From: Kamptonema formosum PCC 6407
GTDB lineage: Bacteria; Cyanobacteriota; Cyanobacteriia; Cyanobacteriales; Microcoleaceae
Reading direction: 5' to 3'
Assembly (NCBI RefSeq): GCF_000332155.1
Contig: NZ_KB235898.1
Location: 676,692-740,691 of the forward strand
DNA: 64,000 nucleotides
Below are positions 34,848 through 44,242 of this stretch, one piece after another (position 1 is the first letter of the stretch; the number at the start of each line of letters is the position of its first letter). The notes beneath the pieces were generated by a model. That model ran no database searches. It was not told the DNA's origin and was given only the letters and a program-made list of their open reading frames with translations. A program made the position numbers and the translations under genes.

Positions 34848-36260
34848 ATGACTCAAGAACTACAACTTAAAAATCCTAGCATTACCCTCTACACTTTTCA
34901 ATTACGCAATGATGCGGACAAAGAAGCGGGAAAATTAGCAGATAATGCCTTGAATTTGTGGACAAACTTGGACGAAGTTGTGGGAAAATTTGGGGTTGAC
35001 GATCTTAAATCTTTTATCCCTTTATTGATAAATCCCGAAGAGGAAAATCCTTCTTTTCAAAGATTGCTTAAAGAAGAAACCATTAAATTTAATAAAAAAG
35101 ATAATGGCTTAGAATTAACCATTTATCCAGTTCGGTTTCACGATACCTATAGCGCAGATTTAACTGTTTTTTATCCTAACCAAATTTTGCCAGTTAGTGA
35201 ATTAGGAAAACTCAATATTGAAGGATGTCTTTTACCCGAATTTATTCGGCCTTCTACTGGGCAAACGTTATTATTTTACGCGGAAACAATAGACGATATT
35301 TCTTGTAATAAAGAACTAGCTAAACAATGCTTTCAATATTTACTACAAAATCAAATTCAACCTCAACCCGAACAGATTAAAAAGGGAGTTTTGTTTGGTA
35401 GTCCCATTTACGAGTATGATAACGGAGAACTTGACCCTACAAAAAGACATCATATTTTAGTATGGCTTAACTGTAATCCTAAGACTGTCGAAGCTCTTAC
35501 TACAGATTTTAATCCTTATTTTCATCGCTTACTATTATACCGTCACAAGATTTTATTTTCTTATTACCGTTCTCGATCTTGGTATCAACACGGCAAAGCA
35601 ATTGCTGCTAAACTTGATGCAAAACAAAGCGAATTTAAGGCAATTGATAATCAAAATGATGCAGTTGCAAGGCTGGAAGCATTAAAGAAATTACTTGCAG
35701 AAGTTAGAATATTAGGGTTTGACTATAGCCGATGTTTGCGGGATATTAGCGAATGTATCAATACTATCACTACTAACACGGAAAACTATGTTCAAATTTT
35801 AGCAACTATTCAAGATTTACAATTTCAATCGGATAAGTTACAGTTTTTAGATAAATTCGCTGAGGTAAGTAAAAATAAATATCAGGAACAAATCAAGGTA
35901 GACTTAAATTACTTGATTGCTAGTCAGAATTTATTTCAAGAAATGATTGCTAATATCCGAGGAATGGTAGAGATTGAACAAATAGAAGCGGACAGAAAAA
36001 GCAGTGAACAAGATACTATTAGCAGTCGCAACTTAAATATTACCATTGGAGTTGTTGGCGGAGGAATGGCAGCCGCCGGTATTGTTGCTACCAGCTATGG
36101 GTTGATAAAACCTGAACTACCTTTGTTAATGCCTTGGGATAAAAATGCTGGCAGTATACATCCTTTTACACAATCAGTTTTTTGGAGTTTATTAATTGGT
36201 TTTATCCCAGTTTTGGTATGGGCGTTGATATGGTTAAAAAATTCTCGCAAAGATAAATAA
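34848..36260 (+). CDS. Unknown protein with two C-terminal membrane helices
   Basis: A 470-residue protein I cannot assign. Residues 1-240 form an alpha/beta domain (ELTIYPVRFHDTYSADLTVF; GSPIYEYDN; HHILVWLNCNP). Residues about 240-385 are long helices, likely coiled coil (YYRSRSWYQHGKAIAAKLDA; LQDLQFQSDKLQFLDKF). Two transmembrane helices end the protein (ITIGVVGGGMAAAGIVATSY at about 398, and SVFWSLLIGFIPVLVWALIW at about 443), with a short basic tail. The soluble part is probably cytoplasmic. It starts 182 bp after the TPR-CHAT gene on the same strand. A sensor-plus-membrane-effector role is inference only. The topology recalls CorA-like proteins, but no GMN motif is present. Confidence 0.7.
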   Translation: MTQELQLKNPSITLYTFQLRNDADKEAGKLADNALNLWTNLDEVVGKFGVDDLKSFIPLLINPEEENPSFQRLLKEETIKFNKKDNGLELTIYPVRFHDTYSADLTVFYPNQILPVSELGKLNIEGCLLPEFIRPSTGQTLLFYAETIDDISCNKELAKQCFQYLLQNQIQPQPEQIKKGVLFGSPIYEYDNGELDPTKRHHILVWLNCNPKTVEALTTDFNPYFHRLLLYRHKILFSYYRSRSWYQHGKAIAAKLDAKQSEFKAIDNQNDAVARLEALKKLLAEVRILGFDYSRCLRDISECINTITTNTENYVQILATIQDLQFQSDKLQFLDKFAEVSKNKYQEQIKVDLNYLIASQNLFQEMIANIRGMVEIEQIEADRKSSEQDTISSRNLNITIGVVGGGMAAAGIVATSYGLIKPELPLLMPWDKNAGSIHPFTQSVFWSLLIGFIPVLVWALIWLKNSRKDK

Positions 36261-36262
36261 TT

Positions 36263-36628
36263 CCGGTAGGGGCGGGTTCGCCAAAATATTGTAATAAAAA
36301 CGATAAATCTATAAAACCCGCCCCGGATTAATCGTGGGGTGGGGGCGGGTTTTTGAGTCTTTACGCTACGCTTTTAGCTATTGGCGAACCCGCCCCTACA
36401 GGTCTTTGAAAATGATATAATATGTGAAATTAATTAAACATAAATCCGGTAGGGGCGGGTTCGCCAAAATATTGTAATAAAAACGATAAATTCACAAAAC
36501 CCGCCCCGGATTAATCGTGGGGTGGGGGCGGGTTTTTTAGTCTTTCCGCTACGCTTTTAGCTATTGGCGAACCCGCCCCTACAGGTCTTTAAAAATGATA
36601 TAATACGTGAAATTAATTAAACATAAAT
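36263..36628. repeat. Two tandem copies of a 183-bp palindromic element
   Basis: Copy 1 starts at 36263 and copy 2 at 36446; they are nearly identical. Each begins ccggtaggggcgggttcgcc and ends near ggcgaacccgcccctacagg, an inverted repeat of about 20 bp, with a second internal palindrome (aacccgccccggatta ... gtgggggcgggttt). A fragment (attggcgaacccgtccttac) is at about 39915. It has no coding capacity. Confidence 0.88.
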
Positions 36629-36650
36629 CCACAACACACCATATCAAAAC

Positions 36651-37427
36651 TCACTCAGGAAACTTCCCCTCTCTAACTTCCATTGCATAATTCTGCACGG
36701 CCTCAGTAATAGTTTCCCGCAAATTAGTATAGGCCTTCGCAAACGGAGGCAACCGCACAGAAAGCCCCAACAAATCATTAATTACCAAAACTTGACCGTC
36801 ACAATCAGGCCCCGCCCCAATGCCAATAGTAGGAATTACTAACTTTTGACTAATTTGAGCCGCTAAATCCGCCGGAATATGCTCTAATACGATCGCAAAA
36901 GCCCCCGCGTCTTGAAGCGCGATCGCTTCCCCTAAAATTCTCTCACTCGCCTCAGCCGTTTTCCCCTGTTTCCGATAACCCAGTTGGTGTACCGACTGCG
37001 GAGTTAAACCAACGTGGCCCATAACGGGTATTCCTGCTAATGTTAGCTGAGAAACTGTTTGCGCGATCGCCGGGTTTCCCCCCTCTAACTTTATCGCTTG
37101 CGCCCCCGTTTCTTTCAACACCCTCCCCGCTGAGTGCATCGCTTGTTGCGGACTTTCTTGATAACTTAAAAAAGGCAAATCCACCACAACTAACGCTTCC
37201 TTAACTCCGCGACGAACCGCTTTCGCGTGATGGATCATTTCATCGAGAGTTACTGGCAGAGTTGTTTCATAGCCTAATGCTACCATTGCCAGAGAATCGC
37301 CTACTAAAATAATATCAACACCTGCTCGATCTAAGAGTTCAGCAATAGCGAAATCGTAGGCCGTCAAAACTACAATTTGACGACCTTGCTGTTTAGATTG
37401 AATTAATTGGTTAATAGTGACTGGCAT
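36651..37427 (-). CDS. panB: Ketopantoate hydroxymethyltransferase PanB
   Basis: A 258-residue TIM-barrel enzyme that adds a hydroxymethyl group from methylene-THF to 2-oxoisovalerate, the first step to pantothenate and CoA. The Mg-binding segment [23 protein letters not shown], the substrate loop KLEGG and GHVGLTPQS are intact, as is [14 protein letters not shown]. Length is usual. Start ATG is at 37427. Single gene, with palindromic repeats downstream and a heptamer element upstream. Confidence 0.97.
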   Translation of the reverse strand: MPVTINQLIQSKQQGRQIVVLTAYDFAIAELLDRAGVDIILVGDSLAMVALGYETTLPVTLDEMIHHAKAVRRGVKEALVVVDLPFLSYQESPQQAMHSAGRVLKETGAQAIKLEGGNPAIAQTVSQLTLAGIPVMGHVGLTPQSVHQLGYRKQGKTAEASERILGEAIALQDAGAFAIVLEHIPADLAAQISQKLVIPTIGIGAGPDCDGQVLVINDLLGLSVRLPPFAKAYTNLRETITEAVQNYAMEVREGKFPE

Positions 37428-37440
37428 TAACTTACTAAAT

Positions 37441-37562
37441 AGGGGCTAGGGGCTAGGGGCTAGGGGCTAGGGGAAGAAGAAGAAGAAGAAGGGGAAGAAG
37501 GGAATAGAATCAAGGGTGGAAGTAATGAGCAAGTGTCCTAACCGACGAAAGCGATTGCTATA
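37441..37562. repeat. Heptamer-carrying element, partial
   Basis: Five units of ggggcta (37441-37473) are followed by a gaa/aag microsatellite (to about 37500). The right end gtgtcctaaccgacgaaagc at 37533-37552, followed by gattgctata, matches the right end of 44243-44390. The left end is missing or replaced by the start of panB. Confidence 0.7.
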
Positions 37563-37584
37563 ATAGGGAGTTGTTGGCATAAAT

Positions 37585-38001
37585 TTACACTCTGATATAG
37601 CTTTGTTTTCCCTCTGCGGGCAATATCCTCAGCACTTGATTTTTCAAGTCTGGTTCTAAGCCTAAATCTTCTAAGGGAATTTGACCGAGTAAAGGTTCTT
37701 GACCTGCGGGAAGTTCCACACAATTATATAACCCTTGTCGCCCTGCGACGGAAAGAGTGATATCCTTAAAAACGCGAAACATCCTGTTGCCAATTACTGT
37801 CTCCCCTTGAATTTCTCCAGTCATAGGCAAACCCAAATCACTAATAATATCTGCTGGCAAACACAGTCTAGTCGCTCCTGTATCCACTAAAACGTTATCG
37901 AGAGTAATAGAGCGGATTTGCTCTAGAGCAATAAACCCTCTTTCTGCTAAAATCTCGTCTATATGGTTAGTAACGGTGATGGTGGTTGTAACTCTGCCCA
38001 T
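37585..38001 (-). CDS. Retropepsin-like aspartic protease family protein
   Basis: A 138-residue clan AA single-domain protein. The catalytic motif is VDTGATRLCLP (D40), followed by the hydrophobic-hydrophobic-Gly pattern (LGQIPLEDLGL). Such proteins act as dimers; many cyanobacterial members are annotated as aspartyl proteases without known substrates. The start ATG 38001 is clear. It stands between repeats and the kinase gene, with no obvious partner. Confidence 0.85.
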   Translation of the reverse strand: MGRVTTTITVTNHIDEILAERGFIALEQIRSITLDNVLVDTGATRLCLPADIISDLGLPMTGEIQGETVIGNRMFRVFKDITLSVAGRQGLYNCVELPAGQEPLLGQIPLEDLGLEPDLKNQVLRILPAEGKQSYIRV

Positions 38002-38072
38002 TTTTATTTCCTAGTTTTTATGGGGATACGATCTTATCTATAGCATTTTTTAATTGAGTATGTGCTGCTCTT

Positions 38073-38122
38073 AATTAACAGTTAACAGTTAACAGTTAAC
38101 AATTAACAATTAACAATTAACA
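38073..38122. repeat. Heptamer array aacagtt/aacaatt
   Basis: Three units of aacagtt and about four of aacaatt run up to the stop codon of the kinase gene (38125-38127). It is one of at least ten heptamer arrays in the window. Confidence 0.85.
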
Positions 38123-38124
38123 AT

Positions 38125-39834
38125 CTAGCGCCATCCCAACCACCGCAATAAAGGAACAATTAAATAATGACTCGCGCCCAAACACAATCCGATCGCACTT
38201 CCCATTAAGCCAAAAAAGGCTATGCTTCCCCAAAATTGTAACCAATTGGGTTGAGAATGAGCCAGTAAAAGGAAGCGCAAGAAACTATCAGGGAAAAAAT
38301 TAAAGGTTTTGAAGCTAGCAAACACAGCAAAAGGTGCGATCGCGGCCACGAAAGTGTGTACCCCATGATGGCTACGCAAACCCATTCCCAAGGTCAGAGA
38401 TGCGATCGCCATCGCCCCTACTAACATCATCTCATCTATCCCACTCGCCCAACACAACCCCCCCAATCCATAGCCCAGCATTCCCGTCAAACCGGCCATC
38501 CAATACCGGCGACGCTGGCGAAATCCTCCCGCATCCGTCAAACCGAAAGCAGTTCCCAAACCAGCACATCCAAACAGCAACACCTCTACCCCGACATTGA
38601 AGGTAAGATCGGGTACGAGCTCGTGCAATCCCTGATTAAGCAAACTCGCCAACTGTGGGCCAAAAGGCGACCAATAAGCCAAAATCAAGCCACCGATCGC
38701 CCCTACACTTCCACCCAGTCCGCCCAGTACCATTTCCCAAGCAGTATCTAGAGAGGCTACCACTGTCTGCGCGATCGCGCTGAACAGTAAAACAGTTAAA
38801 CTTCCAATCCCTTCAGCTACCGTCCCCAACACTTCCCAGGAAAAATTGAGCACGCCTTGACCTACAGCAACGATCGAAGTCTGCGAATTCTGGCTTAAAG
38901 AAATTTTAGCGAGGCGATCGCGAATTTGATCCGCATTTACCGGACGTTCCCGCGCCTGCGATCGCACCATATCATCCAATAAATTAGCCAAACTCTGACT
39001 ATGAGGCGCAATATGTCGCCATCGCAACTCGCCAGTTAAAGGATCTTCAAGATCCGCCGGATATTTACCAGTTAATAAGTTAATGCAAGTCCGGCCCAAA
39101 GCATAGAAATCCGCAGCAGGCCCAACCGCACCCCCGACAATTTGTTCTGGAGGACTGTAACCTGGAGAAATTAGTCGCGTCGAACTCAAACTCCCTTTAT
39201 TAACTGCATCCACCCCTACCTGTTTCGCCCCCCCAAAATCAATCATCACCAATTGCCCAGTTTCCTCCCTGAGCATTAAATTAGAAGGCTTAATGTCTCG
39301 GTGAATAATATTGCGATCGTGCAACTCCTGCAAAATCTCCACTGCTTGAGTTAGCCAACTAAATACCCACGCCTCTGGACACCCTTGAGGGCGATCGTCG
39401 AGAATATCCTGTAAAGTTTTGCCGTGAATTTTTTCCATCAACAGACAAGGGAGGCGGCGTTGCGAGTAATTCCCTTGATTTGAGACAATTCGGAGTTCTA
39501 AGTGAAAATAACAGTCAGGCTCGATTCTGGGTATCCCTGGATGGCGTAAACTCGCTAACATCCACGCTTCTTGCTCGAACAATTCTAAAGCTTTGGGGGA
39601 ATTTTCGAGCAGGACTTTGAGTACTCGTTCTGTCTGACTCTGCAAGTCCCAGACAGTGTAAATCGCTGCAAAACCCCCAATTCCGAGGCGTTGTAAAGGA
39701 ATATAGCGATTTAGCAGCCGCAGGGGAGCTCCGCAACTCTGACAAAAATTATTACCCCAAGTCTGAGGATAAGGCCTTGGGCAATCGGGGTTAATGCAGT
39801 GGGCGGTGGTAAGAATAGGCTGAGGCACAACCAA
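38125..39834 (-). CDS. Ser/Thr protein kinase with zinc ribbon and membrane domain
   Basis: A protein of about 569 residues. An N-terminal four-Cys ribbon (C13, C18, C31, C34: CINPDCPRPYPQTWGNNFCQSC) precedes a PknB-type kinase domain (about 44-310) with GIGGFAAIYTV, K73 in VLKVL, HRDIKPSN and DFGGAKQ. The C-terminal 230 residues contain about six membrane helices. Catalytic residues are present, although DFG-G replaces the usual DFG-x context. This layout is common among cyanobacterial kinases; the signal is unknown. The start is unclear: TTG at 39834 or GTG at 39828. Confidence 0.88.
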   Translation of the reverse strand: MVVPQPILTTAHCINPDCPRPYPQTWGNNFCQSCGAPLRLLNRYIPLQRLGIGGFAAIYTVWDLQSQTERVLKVLLENSPKALELFEQEAWMLASLRHPGIPRIEPDCYFHLELRIVSNQGNYSQRRLPCLLMEKIHGKTLQDILDDRPQGCPEAWVFSWLTQAVEILQELHDRNIIHRDIKPSNLMLREETGQLVMIDFGGAKQVGVDAVNKGSLSSTRLISPGYSPPEQIVGGAVGPAADFYALGRTCINLLTGKYPADLEDPLTGELRWRHIAPHSQSLANLLDDMVRSQARERPVNADQIRDRLAKISLSQNSQTSIVAVGQGVLNFSWEVLGTVAEGIGSLTVLLFSAIAQTVVASLDTAWEMVLGGLGGSVGAIGGLILAYWSPFGPQLASLLNQGLHELVPDLTFNVGVEVLLFGCAGLGTAFGLTDAGGFRQRRRYWMAGLTGMLGYGLGGLCWASGIDEMMLVGAMAIASLTLGMGLRSHHGVHTFVAAIAPFAVFASFKTFNFFPDSFLRFLLLAHSQPNWLQFWGSIAFFGLMGSAIGLCLGASHYLIVPLLRWLGWR

Positions 39835-40026
39835 TTTGGTAGGGTCTGAATATCCTTATTATGTGTCAAAGAGGTGAGATCGTTGATTTAATCTGTTCCC
39901 ACCGTTTAATGTGATTGGCGAACCCGTCCTTACAGGCTTTCTCGTTTTCTCGTTCCCAGTTAGAGCCTGGGAATGCGTAGCTGAAGGCTCGGCTTTCAAA
40001 TAATATCACAATTAGGAAAACAAATC

Positions 40027-41403
40027 ATGTCTCAAAATACTAACAAAAGAACAAGTCCACCGCCCATTGTTTTTATTATTCTCTTTTGCTTAATTGGGTT
40101 TGGTGCATACAAGTTTCTTCCTAGTTTATTCAAGGGGAAAAGTTCACAGCCATCGGGAGCGATCGCCAATCGTGCAAGTTTAGGAAATCAGATATTACTA
40201 ACATCGCAAACCACAGCCGAAAAGCAAGCAGGTATTACAGCTTTTGCTAAAGGAGATTACCAAGAAGCTGTCCAAAAATTTCAGGCGGCGCTGCAACAAA
40301 ATCGTAATGACCCGGAAACTGTTATCTATTTGAATAATGCCAGAGCTAGCAATGGTTCTTCCTTAAAAATTGCTGTCAGCGTTCCCATTGGTAGCAATCC
40401 GAATGTTGCCCAAGAAATCCTCCGAGGTGTGGCCCAAGCTCAGGATCAAATCAATACTAGCGGTGGCATCAATGGCGCACAACTGCAAGTAGAGATTGTC
40501 AATGATGACAACAATTCAGAGGTGGTCAAAGAAGTTGCAAAATCATTAACACAGGATGCAAAGATACTAGCAGTAATTGGACACAATGCTAGCAGTGCTT
40601 CTCTCGAAGCTGCTCCGATCTATCAGCAAGAACAACTGGTAATGGTGACACCTACTAGCCAAGCAAATAATCTCTCAGGATTTGGCAGCTACATTTTTCG
40701 GACAGTACCCAATATTAGTTTAATGGCTACTCGTTTAGCCACTTATGTAGTGAAAACAGGCAAAATTAATATTGCCATTTGTTCTGACTCGCAAGCACCG
40801 GATAGCATCTCATTTAAAGATGAGTTTGTGGCAGCTCTTAGTGCTGCTGGAGGTAGATTTGTTCCTACTGTTTGCGATTTTTCCACACCTTCTTTTAATC
40901 CCAACAATGCCTTTGCTGATGCTGTTAGCAAAGGAGCGCAAGGATTGATGGTATTACCCCACGTCGATCGCATCGATCGCGCTATGTCTCTGGTTCAGAT
41001 AAATCGAGGCAAATTGTCACTATACGCCAATACTACACTCTATACTAATCAAACTTTAAAAGAAGGTCAAAAGGACGTTGAGGGGCTGGTTCTGCCTGTT
41101 CCCTGGCATCCTGAAACTAATCCGGGTAGCCCTTTCCCAGACAATGCCCGCCAGCGGTGGGGCGGAATCGTAAATTGGCGCACGGCAACCAGTTTTGACG
41201 CAACTCAAGCGATCGTCGCGGGTTTGCGCCAAAGTAATACCCGGCAAGGGTTGCAACAAGCACTCCGAAATCCCAGTTTCTCGACAGCAGGGGCAAGCGA
41301 GGAAGTAAAGTTTTTACCAACGGGCGATCGCACTGGTAAGCCGATTTTAGTGCAAGTTAAACGCGCAGGAAATACTGGCTACAAATTTGTCCCTCTGCCG
41401 TAA
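40027..41403 (+). CDS. Type 1 periplasmic binding protein (Leu/Ile/Val-like)
   Basis: A 458-residue membrane-anchored binding protein. One N-terminal helix (IVFIILFCLIGFGAYKFLPS, about 14-33) is followed by a TPR-like segment (AFAKGDYQEAVQKFQAALQQ) and then a two-lobed domain of the branched-chain amino acid receptor type (about 117-450: SLKIAVSVPIG, GVAQAQDQINTSGGINGAQL, AVIGHNASSASLEAAPIY). No transporter genes lie nearby, so it may act as a sensor or receptor rather than with an ABC transporter. The TPR-binding-protein fusion is often seen next to cyanobacterial kinases, as here. Confidence 0.8.
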   Translation: MSQNTNKRTSPPPIVFIILFCLIGFGAYKFLPSLFKGKSSQPSGAIANRASLGNQILLTSQTTAEKQAGITAFAKGDYQEAVQKFQAALQQNRNDPETVIYLNNARASNGSSLKIAVSVPIGSNPNVAQEILRGVAQAQDQINTSGGINGAQLQVEIVNDDNNSEVVKEVAKSLTQDAKILAVIGHNASSASLEAAPIYQQEQLVMVTPTSQANNLSGFGSYIFRTVPNISLMATRLATYVVKTGKINIAICSDSQAPDSISFKDEFVAALSAAGGRFVPTVCDFSTPSFNPNNAFADAVSKGAQGLMVLPHVDRIDRAMSLVQINRGKLSLYANTTLYTNQTLKEGQKDVEGLVLPVPWHPETNPGSPFPDNARQRWGGIVNWRTATSFDATQAIVAGLRQSNTRQGLQQALRNPSFSTAGASEEVKFLPTGDRTGKPILVQVKRAGNTGYKFVPLP

Positions 41404-41808
41404 GTTGACCAAGTGCGATCGCACTCATCAGGAGGTTAAACTAGATTTATAATGGGAAAAATTTGGTGTTATTCCAGGTCGCTCGTTATCCTATTATAAA
41501 TCTTGTCAAAAGGAATTTACTCCCGCTTAATTAACAGCATCAAGCTGCTGGTTTTCCCAAGGCACAGATTGCGATCGCCCTCCACTCCCACCACATCCCC
41601 ACAGTCCGCTCGGCTTACATCTCTATCACTTATTCGCCCAATAATATTTTAAGAATTGTTAAATAATGTTTTCAAATGTTGCAAAAACATAAAGTAAACT
41701 TATGTAAATTAAAATAATATTAAAATTACACAGTATCGCTTTCTTGATATAGTTTTTATCAGTCTGCCATTAGACAAAAAATTTAAGCGAATCGAGGGAC
41801 GCGACATT
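41404..41808. promoter_or_regulatory. rbcL upstream region
   Basis: This 405-bp non-coding region must carry the rbc operon promoter. ttaagaattgttaa (41649-41662) fits TTA-N8-TAA, the type of motif bound by CmpR/RbcR LysR-type regulators of carbon genes. The region near 41680-41760 is very A+T rich. gcgaatcgaggga precedes the ATG at 41809. No clear -10/-35 assignment. Confidence 0.5.
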
Positions 41809-43239
41809 ATGTCTTATTCTCAAACCCAAACTCAATCTAAGGCTGGGTATAAAGCCGGAGTTCAAGACTATAAACTGACGTATTACACGCCGGACTATAC
41901 GCCAAAAGATACAGATATTCTGGCTGCATTCCGCGTCACGCCCCAGCCAGGAGTTCCCCCAGAAGAAGCTGGAGCCGCTGTGGCCGCCGAATCTTCCACT
42001 GGTACTTGGACAACAGTTTGGACTGACCTTTTGACCGACCTCGACCGCTACAAAGGTCGCTGTTATGACATCGAGCCAGTTCCCGGTGAAGACAACCAAT
42101 ACATCTGCTTTATTGCCTATCCTCTGGATTTGTTTGAAGAAGGTTCCGTCACCAACTTGCTGACCTCATTGGTTGGTAATGTTTTCGGTTTCAAAGCCTT
42201 ACGTGCTCTGCGTTTGGAAGATTTAAGAATTCCCATCGCTTACCTGAAAACCTTCCAAGGGCCACCTCACGGTATCACCGTTGAGCGTGACAAATTGAAC
42301 AAGTACGGTCGTCCTTTGCTGGGCTGTACCATCAAACCTAAATTAGGTCTATCTGCGAAGAACTACGGCCGCGCCGTGTATGAGTGTCTGCGTGGCGGTT
42401 TGGACTTCACCAAAGACGACGAAAACATCAACTCCCAGCCCTTCATGCGTTGGCGCGATCGCTTCTTGTTCGTTCAAGATGCCATTGAAAAAGCCCAAGC
42501 AGAAACCGGCGAAGTCAAAGGTCACTACCTGAACGTCACCGCCCCCACCTGCGAAGAAATGATGGAACGGGCTGAGTTCGCCAAAGAACTCAAAACCCCG
42601 ATCATCATGCACGACTACCTGACCGGTGGTTTCACAGCTAACACCACCTTGGCCAAATGGTGTCGTCGCAACGGTATCTTGTTGCACATCCACCGCGCCA
42701 TGCACGCCGTGATCGACCGTCAAAAGAATCACGGTATCCACTTCCGCGTCTTAGCCAAGTGCTTGCGGATGTCCGGCGGCGACCACCTGCACTCCGGTAC
42801 AGTTGTGGGCAAACTGGAAGGCGAAAAAGGCATCACCATGGGCTTCGTAGACTTAATGCGCGAAGACCACATCGAACAAGACCGCGCTCGTGGTATTTAC
42901 TTCACCCAAGATTGGGCTTCCATGCCTGGAGTAATGCCCGTTGCTTCCGGTGGTATCCACATTTGGCATATGCCCGCATTGGTGGAAATCTTCGGCGACG
43001 ACTCTTGCTTACAGTTCGGCGGCGGTACCTTGGGCCACCCTTGGGGTAATGCTCCCGGTGCAACTGCTAACCGCGTCGCTTTGGAAGCTTGTATTCAAGC
43101 TCGTAACGAAGGCCGCAACCTCATGCGCGAAGGTGGCGACATCATCCGCGAAGCTTGCAAATGGAGCCCTGAATTGGCTGTTGCTTGCGAACTGTGGAAA
43201 GAAATCAAGTTCGAGTTTGAAGCAATGGATACCGTCTGA
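41809..43239 (+). CDS. rbcL: RuBisCO large subunit, form IB
   Basis: A 476-residue catalytic subunit of the CO2-fixing enzyme of the carboxysome. Active-site segments are intact: [16 protein letters not shown] (carbamylated Lys, Mg ligands Asp/Glu), [31 protein letters not shown], loop 6 [12 protein letters not shown] and [13 protein letters not shown]. The N-terminal [20 protein letters not shown] is of the green-type (IB) clade. It heads rbcL-rbcX-rbcS. Long frames on the other strand are composition artefacts. Confidence 0.99.
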   Translation: MSYSQTQTQSKAGYKAGVQDYKLTYYTPDYTPKDTDILAAFRVTPQPGVPPEEAGAAVAAESSTGTWTTVWTDLLTDLDRYKGRCYDIEPVPGEDNQYICFIAYPLDLFEEGSVTNLLTSLVGNVFGFKALRALRLEDLRIPIAYLKTFQGPPHGITVERDKLNKYGRPLLGCTIKPKLGLSAKNYGRAVYECLRGGLDFTKDDENINSQPFMRWRDRFLFVQDAIEKAQAETGEVKGHYLNVTAPTCEEMMERAEFAKELKTPIIMHDYLTGGFTANTTLAKWCRRNGILLHIHRAMHAVIDRQKNHGIHFRVLAKCLRMSGGDHLHSGTVVGKLEGEKGITMGFVDLMREDHIEQDRARGIYFTQDWASMPGVMPVASGGIHIWHMPALVEIFGDDSCLQFGGGTLGHPWGNAPGATANRVALEACIQARNEGRNLMREGGDIIREACKWSPELAVACELWKEIKFEFEAMDTV

Positions 43240-43245
43240 TCGAAA

Positions 43246-43330
43246 GAGTTGAGTATTGAGTGTTAAGTATTGAGTTTTGAGTTAAAAGGTTGTTAATTCA
43301 AAACTCAAAACTCAAAACTCAAAACTTTTA
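43246..43330. repeat. Heptamer hairpin between rbcL and rbcX
   Basis: gagtattgagttttgagtta-type units on the left (43250-43284) pair with three to four units of aactcaa (43298-43327). This forms a long hairpin inside the operon about 15 nt before the rbcX ribosome binding region (taagggctgggtca). It could trim or attenuate the transcript and lower rbcX/rbcS relative to rbcL. Confidence 0.7.
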
Positions 43331-43345
43331 AGGGCTGGGTCAAAC

Positions 43346-43756
43346 ATGGATATCAAACAAGTTGCGAAAGATACCGCTAAGGTATTGGCAAGCTACCTGA
43401 CCTATCAAGCTGTGCGGATTGTGATAGCTCAATTAAGCGAAACTAATCCGCCTGTGGCAATTTGGTTGAGCAATGCTTCTTCAACGGGTAAAATCCAAGA
43501 CGGGGAAGTTTATCTGCAAGAACTACTTCGGGAAAACCAAGAGCTGGCGTTTCGGATCATGACGGTGCGGGAGCATTTGGCACAGGAAGTGGCGGATTAT
43601 TTGCCAGAGATGGTTCGCGCTGGGATTCAGCAAGCGAATATGGGACACAAGCGCCAGCACTTAGAGCGAATTACGCAACTGAATATATCTGTTGACCATA
43701 TCCATCCTGAAACAAAATTAGACTCGGAAACTAATTTGGATAATTTATCCAGTTAG
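43346..43756 (+). CDS. rbcX: RuBisCO assembly chaperone RbcX
   Basis: A 136-residue all-helical dimeric chaperone that binds the C-terminal peptide of RbcL ([10 protein letters not shown] region, present in this RbcL) and helps form the L8 core. MDIKQVAKDTAKVLASYLTY and QAVRIVIAQLSETNPPVAIW, then DGEVYLQELLRENQELAFRI, are diagnostic. It sits between rbcL and rbcS, as in many filamentous cyanobacteria. Confidence 0.97.
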   Translation: MDIKQVAKDTAKVLASYLTYQAVRIVIAQLSETNPPVAIWLSNASSTGKIQDGEVYLQELLRENQELAFRIMTVREHLAQEVADYLPEMVRAGIQQANMGHKRQHLERITQLNISVDHIHPETKLDSETNLDNLSS

Positions 43757-43802
43757 TTGATTGAAAACAGCAATCGCGTACACATTCTAGAGATTAGGAA
43801 AG

Positions 43803-44138
43803 ATGAAGACTTTACCCAAAGAGCGGCGCTACGAAACTCTGTCTTATTTGCCACCGCTGAGCGATTCACAAATTGCTAAGCAACTGCAATATATTTTGGA
43901 TCAGGGTTATATTCCCGGTGTGGAATTCAACGAAACCTCTGCTGCTGAAATGCGTTATTGGACAATGTGGAAGTTGCCTTTGTTCGGCGCAAAAAGCGTG
44001 CAAGAGATCATGAGCGAAATTAACGCTTGCCGTCAAGAAAATCCTACTTGCTACATCCGCGTGATGGGTTTTGACAACGTGAAGCAGTGCCAAGTGTTGA
44101 GCTTCATCGTTCACAAGCCGAATACCAGAGGTTACTAA
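43803..44138 (+). CDS. rbcS: RuBisCO small subunit
   Basis: A 111-residue small subunit that caps the L8 core. It has [20 protein letters not shown], the conserved [11 protein letters not shown] and [12 protein letters not shown] at the end. The ATG at 43803 follows gattaggaaag. It is the last gene of the operon, with a strong terminator just downstream. Confidence 0.99.
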   Translation: MKTLPKERRYETLSYLPPLSDSQIAKQLQYILDQGYIPGVEFNETSAAEMRYWTMWKLPLFGAKSVQEIMSEINACRQENPTCYIRVMGFDNVKQCQVLSFIVHKPNTRGY

Positions 44139-44178
44139 TTAGCTTTCCTATTTTGTAGGGAATATAGTTAGGTAAAAG

Positions 44179-44213
44179 TTGAGGTGGGGAATGTTCCTTA
44201 CCTCAATTTTTTT
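44179..44213 (+). terminator. Intrinsic terminator of rbcLXS
   Basis: ttgaggtgggga (44179-44190) and tccttacctcaa (44195-44206) pair over 12 bp, with two G-U pairs, around the loop atgt, followed directly by seven T. It is the clearest rho-independent terminator in the window and lies 41 bp after the rbcS stop. Confidence 0.93.
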
Positions 44214-44242
44214 ATGGCGGAGCGAACAGGAATACAGCCAAG

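Noticed and set aside
34848-36260. Bacterial gasdermin as partner of the CHAT protease
   Set aside because: The protein has two clear C-terminal transmembrane helices and long helices, unlike the beta-rich gasdermin fold with a lipidated N-terminus.
42349-42741. Antisense frame of 130 codons across rbcL
   Set aside because: rbcL codon bias makes the opposite strand open; there is no ribosome binding site and rbcL is certain.
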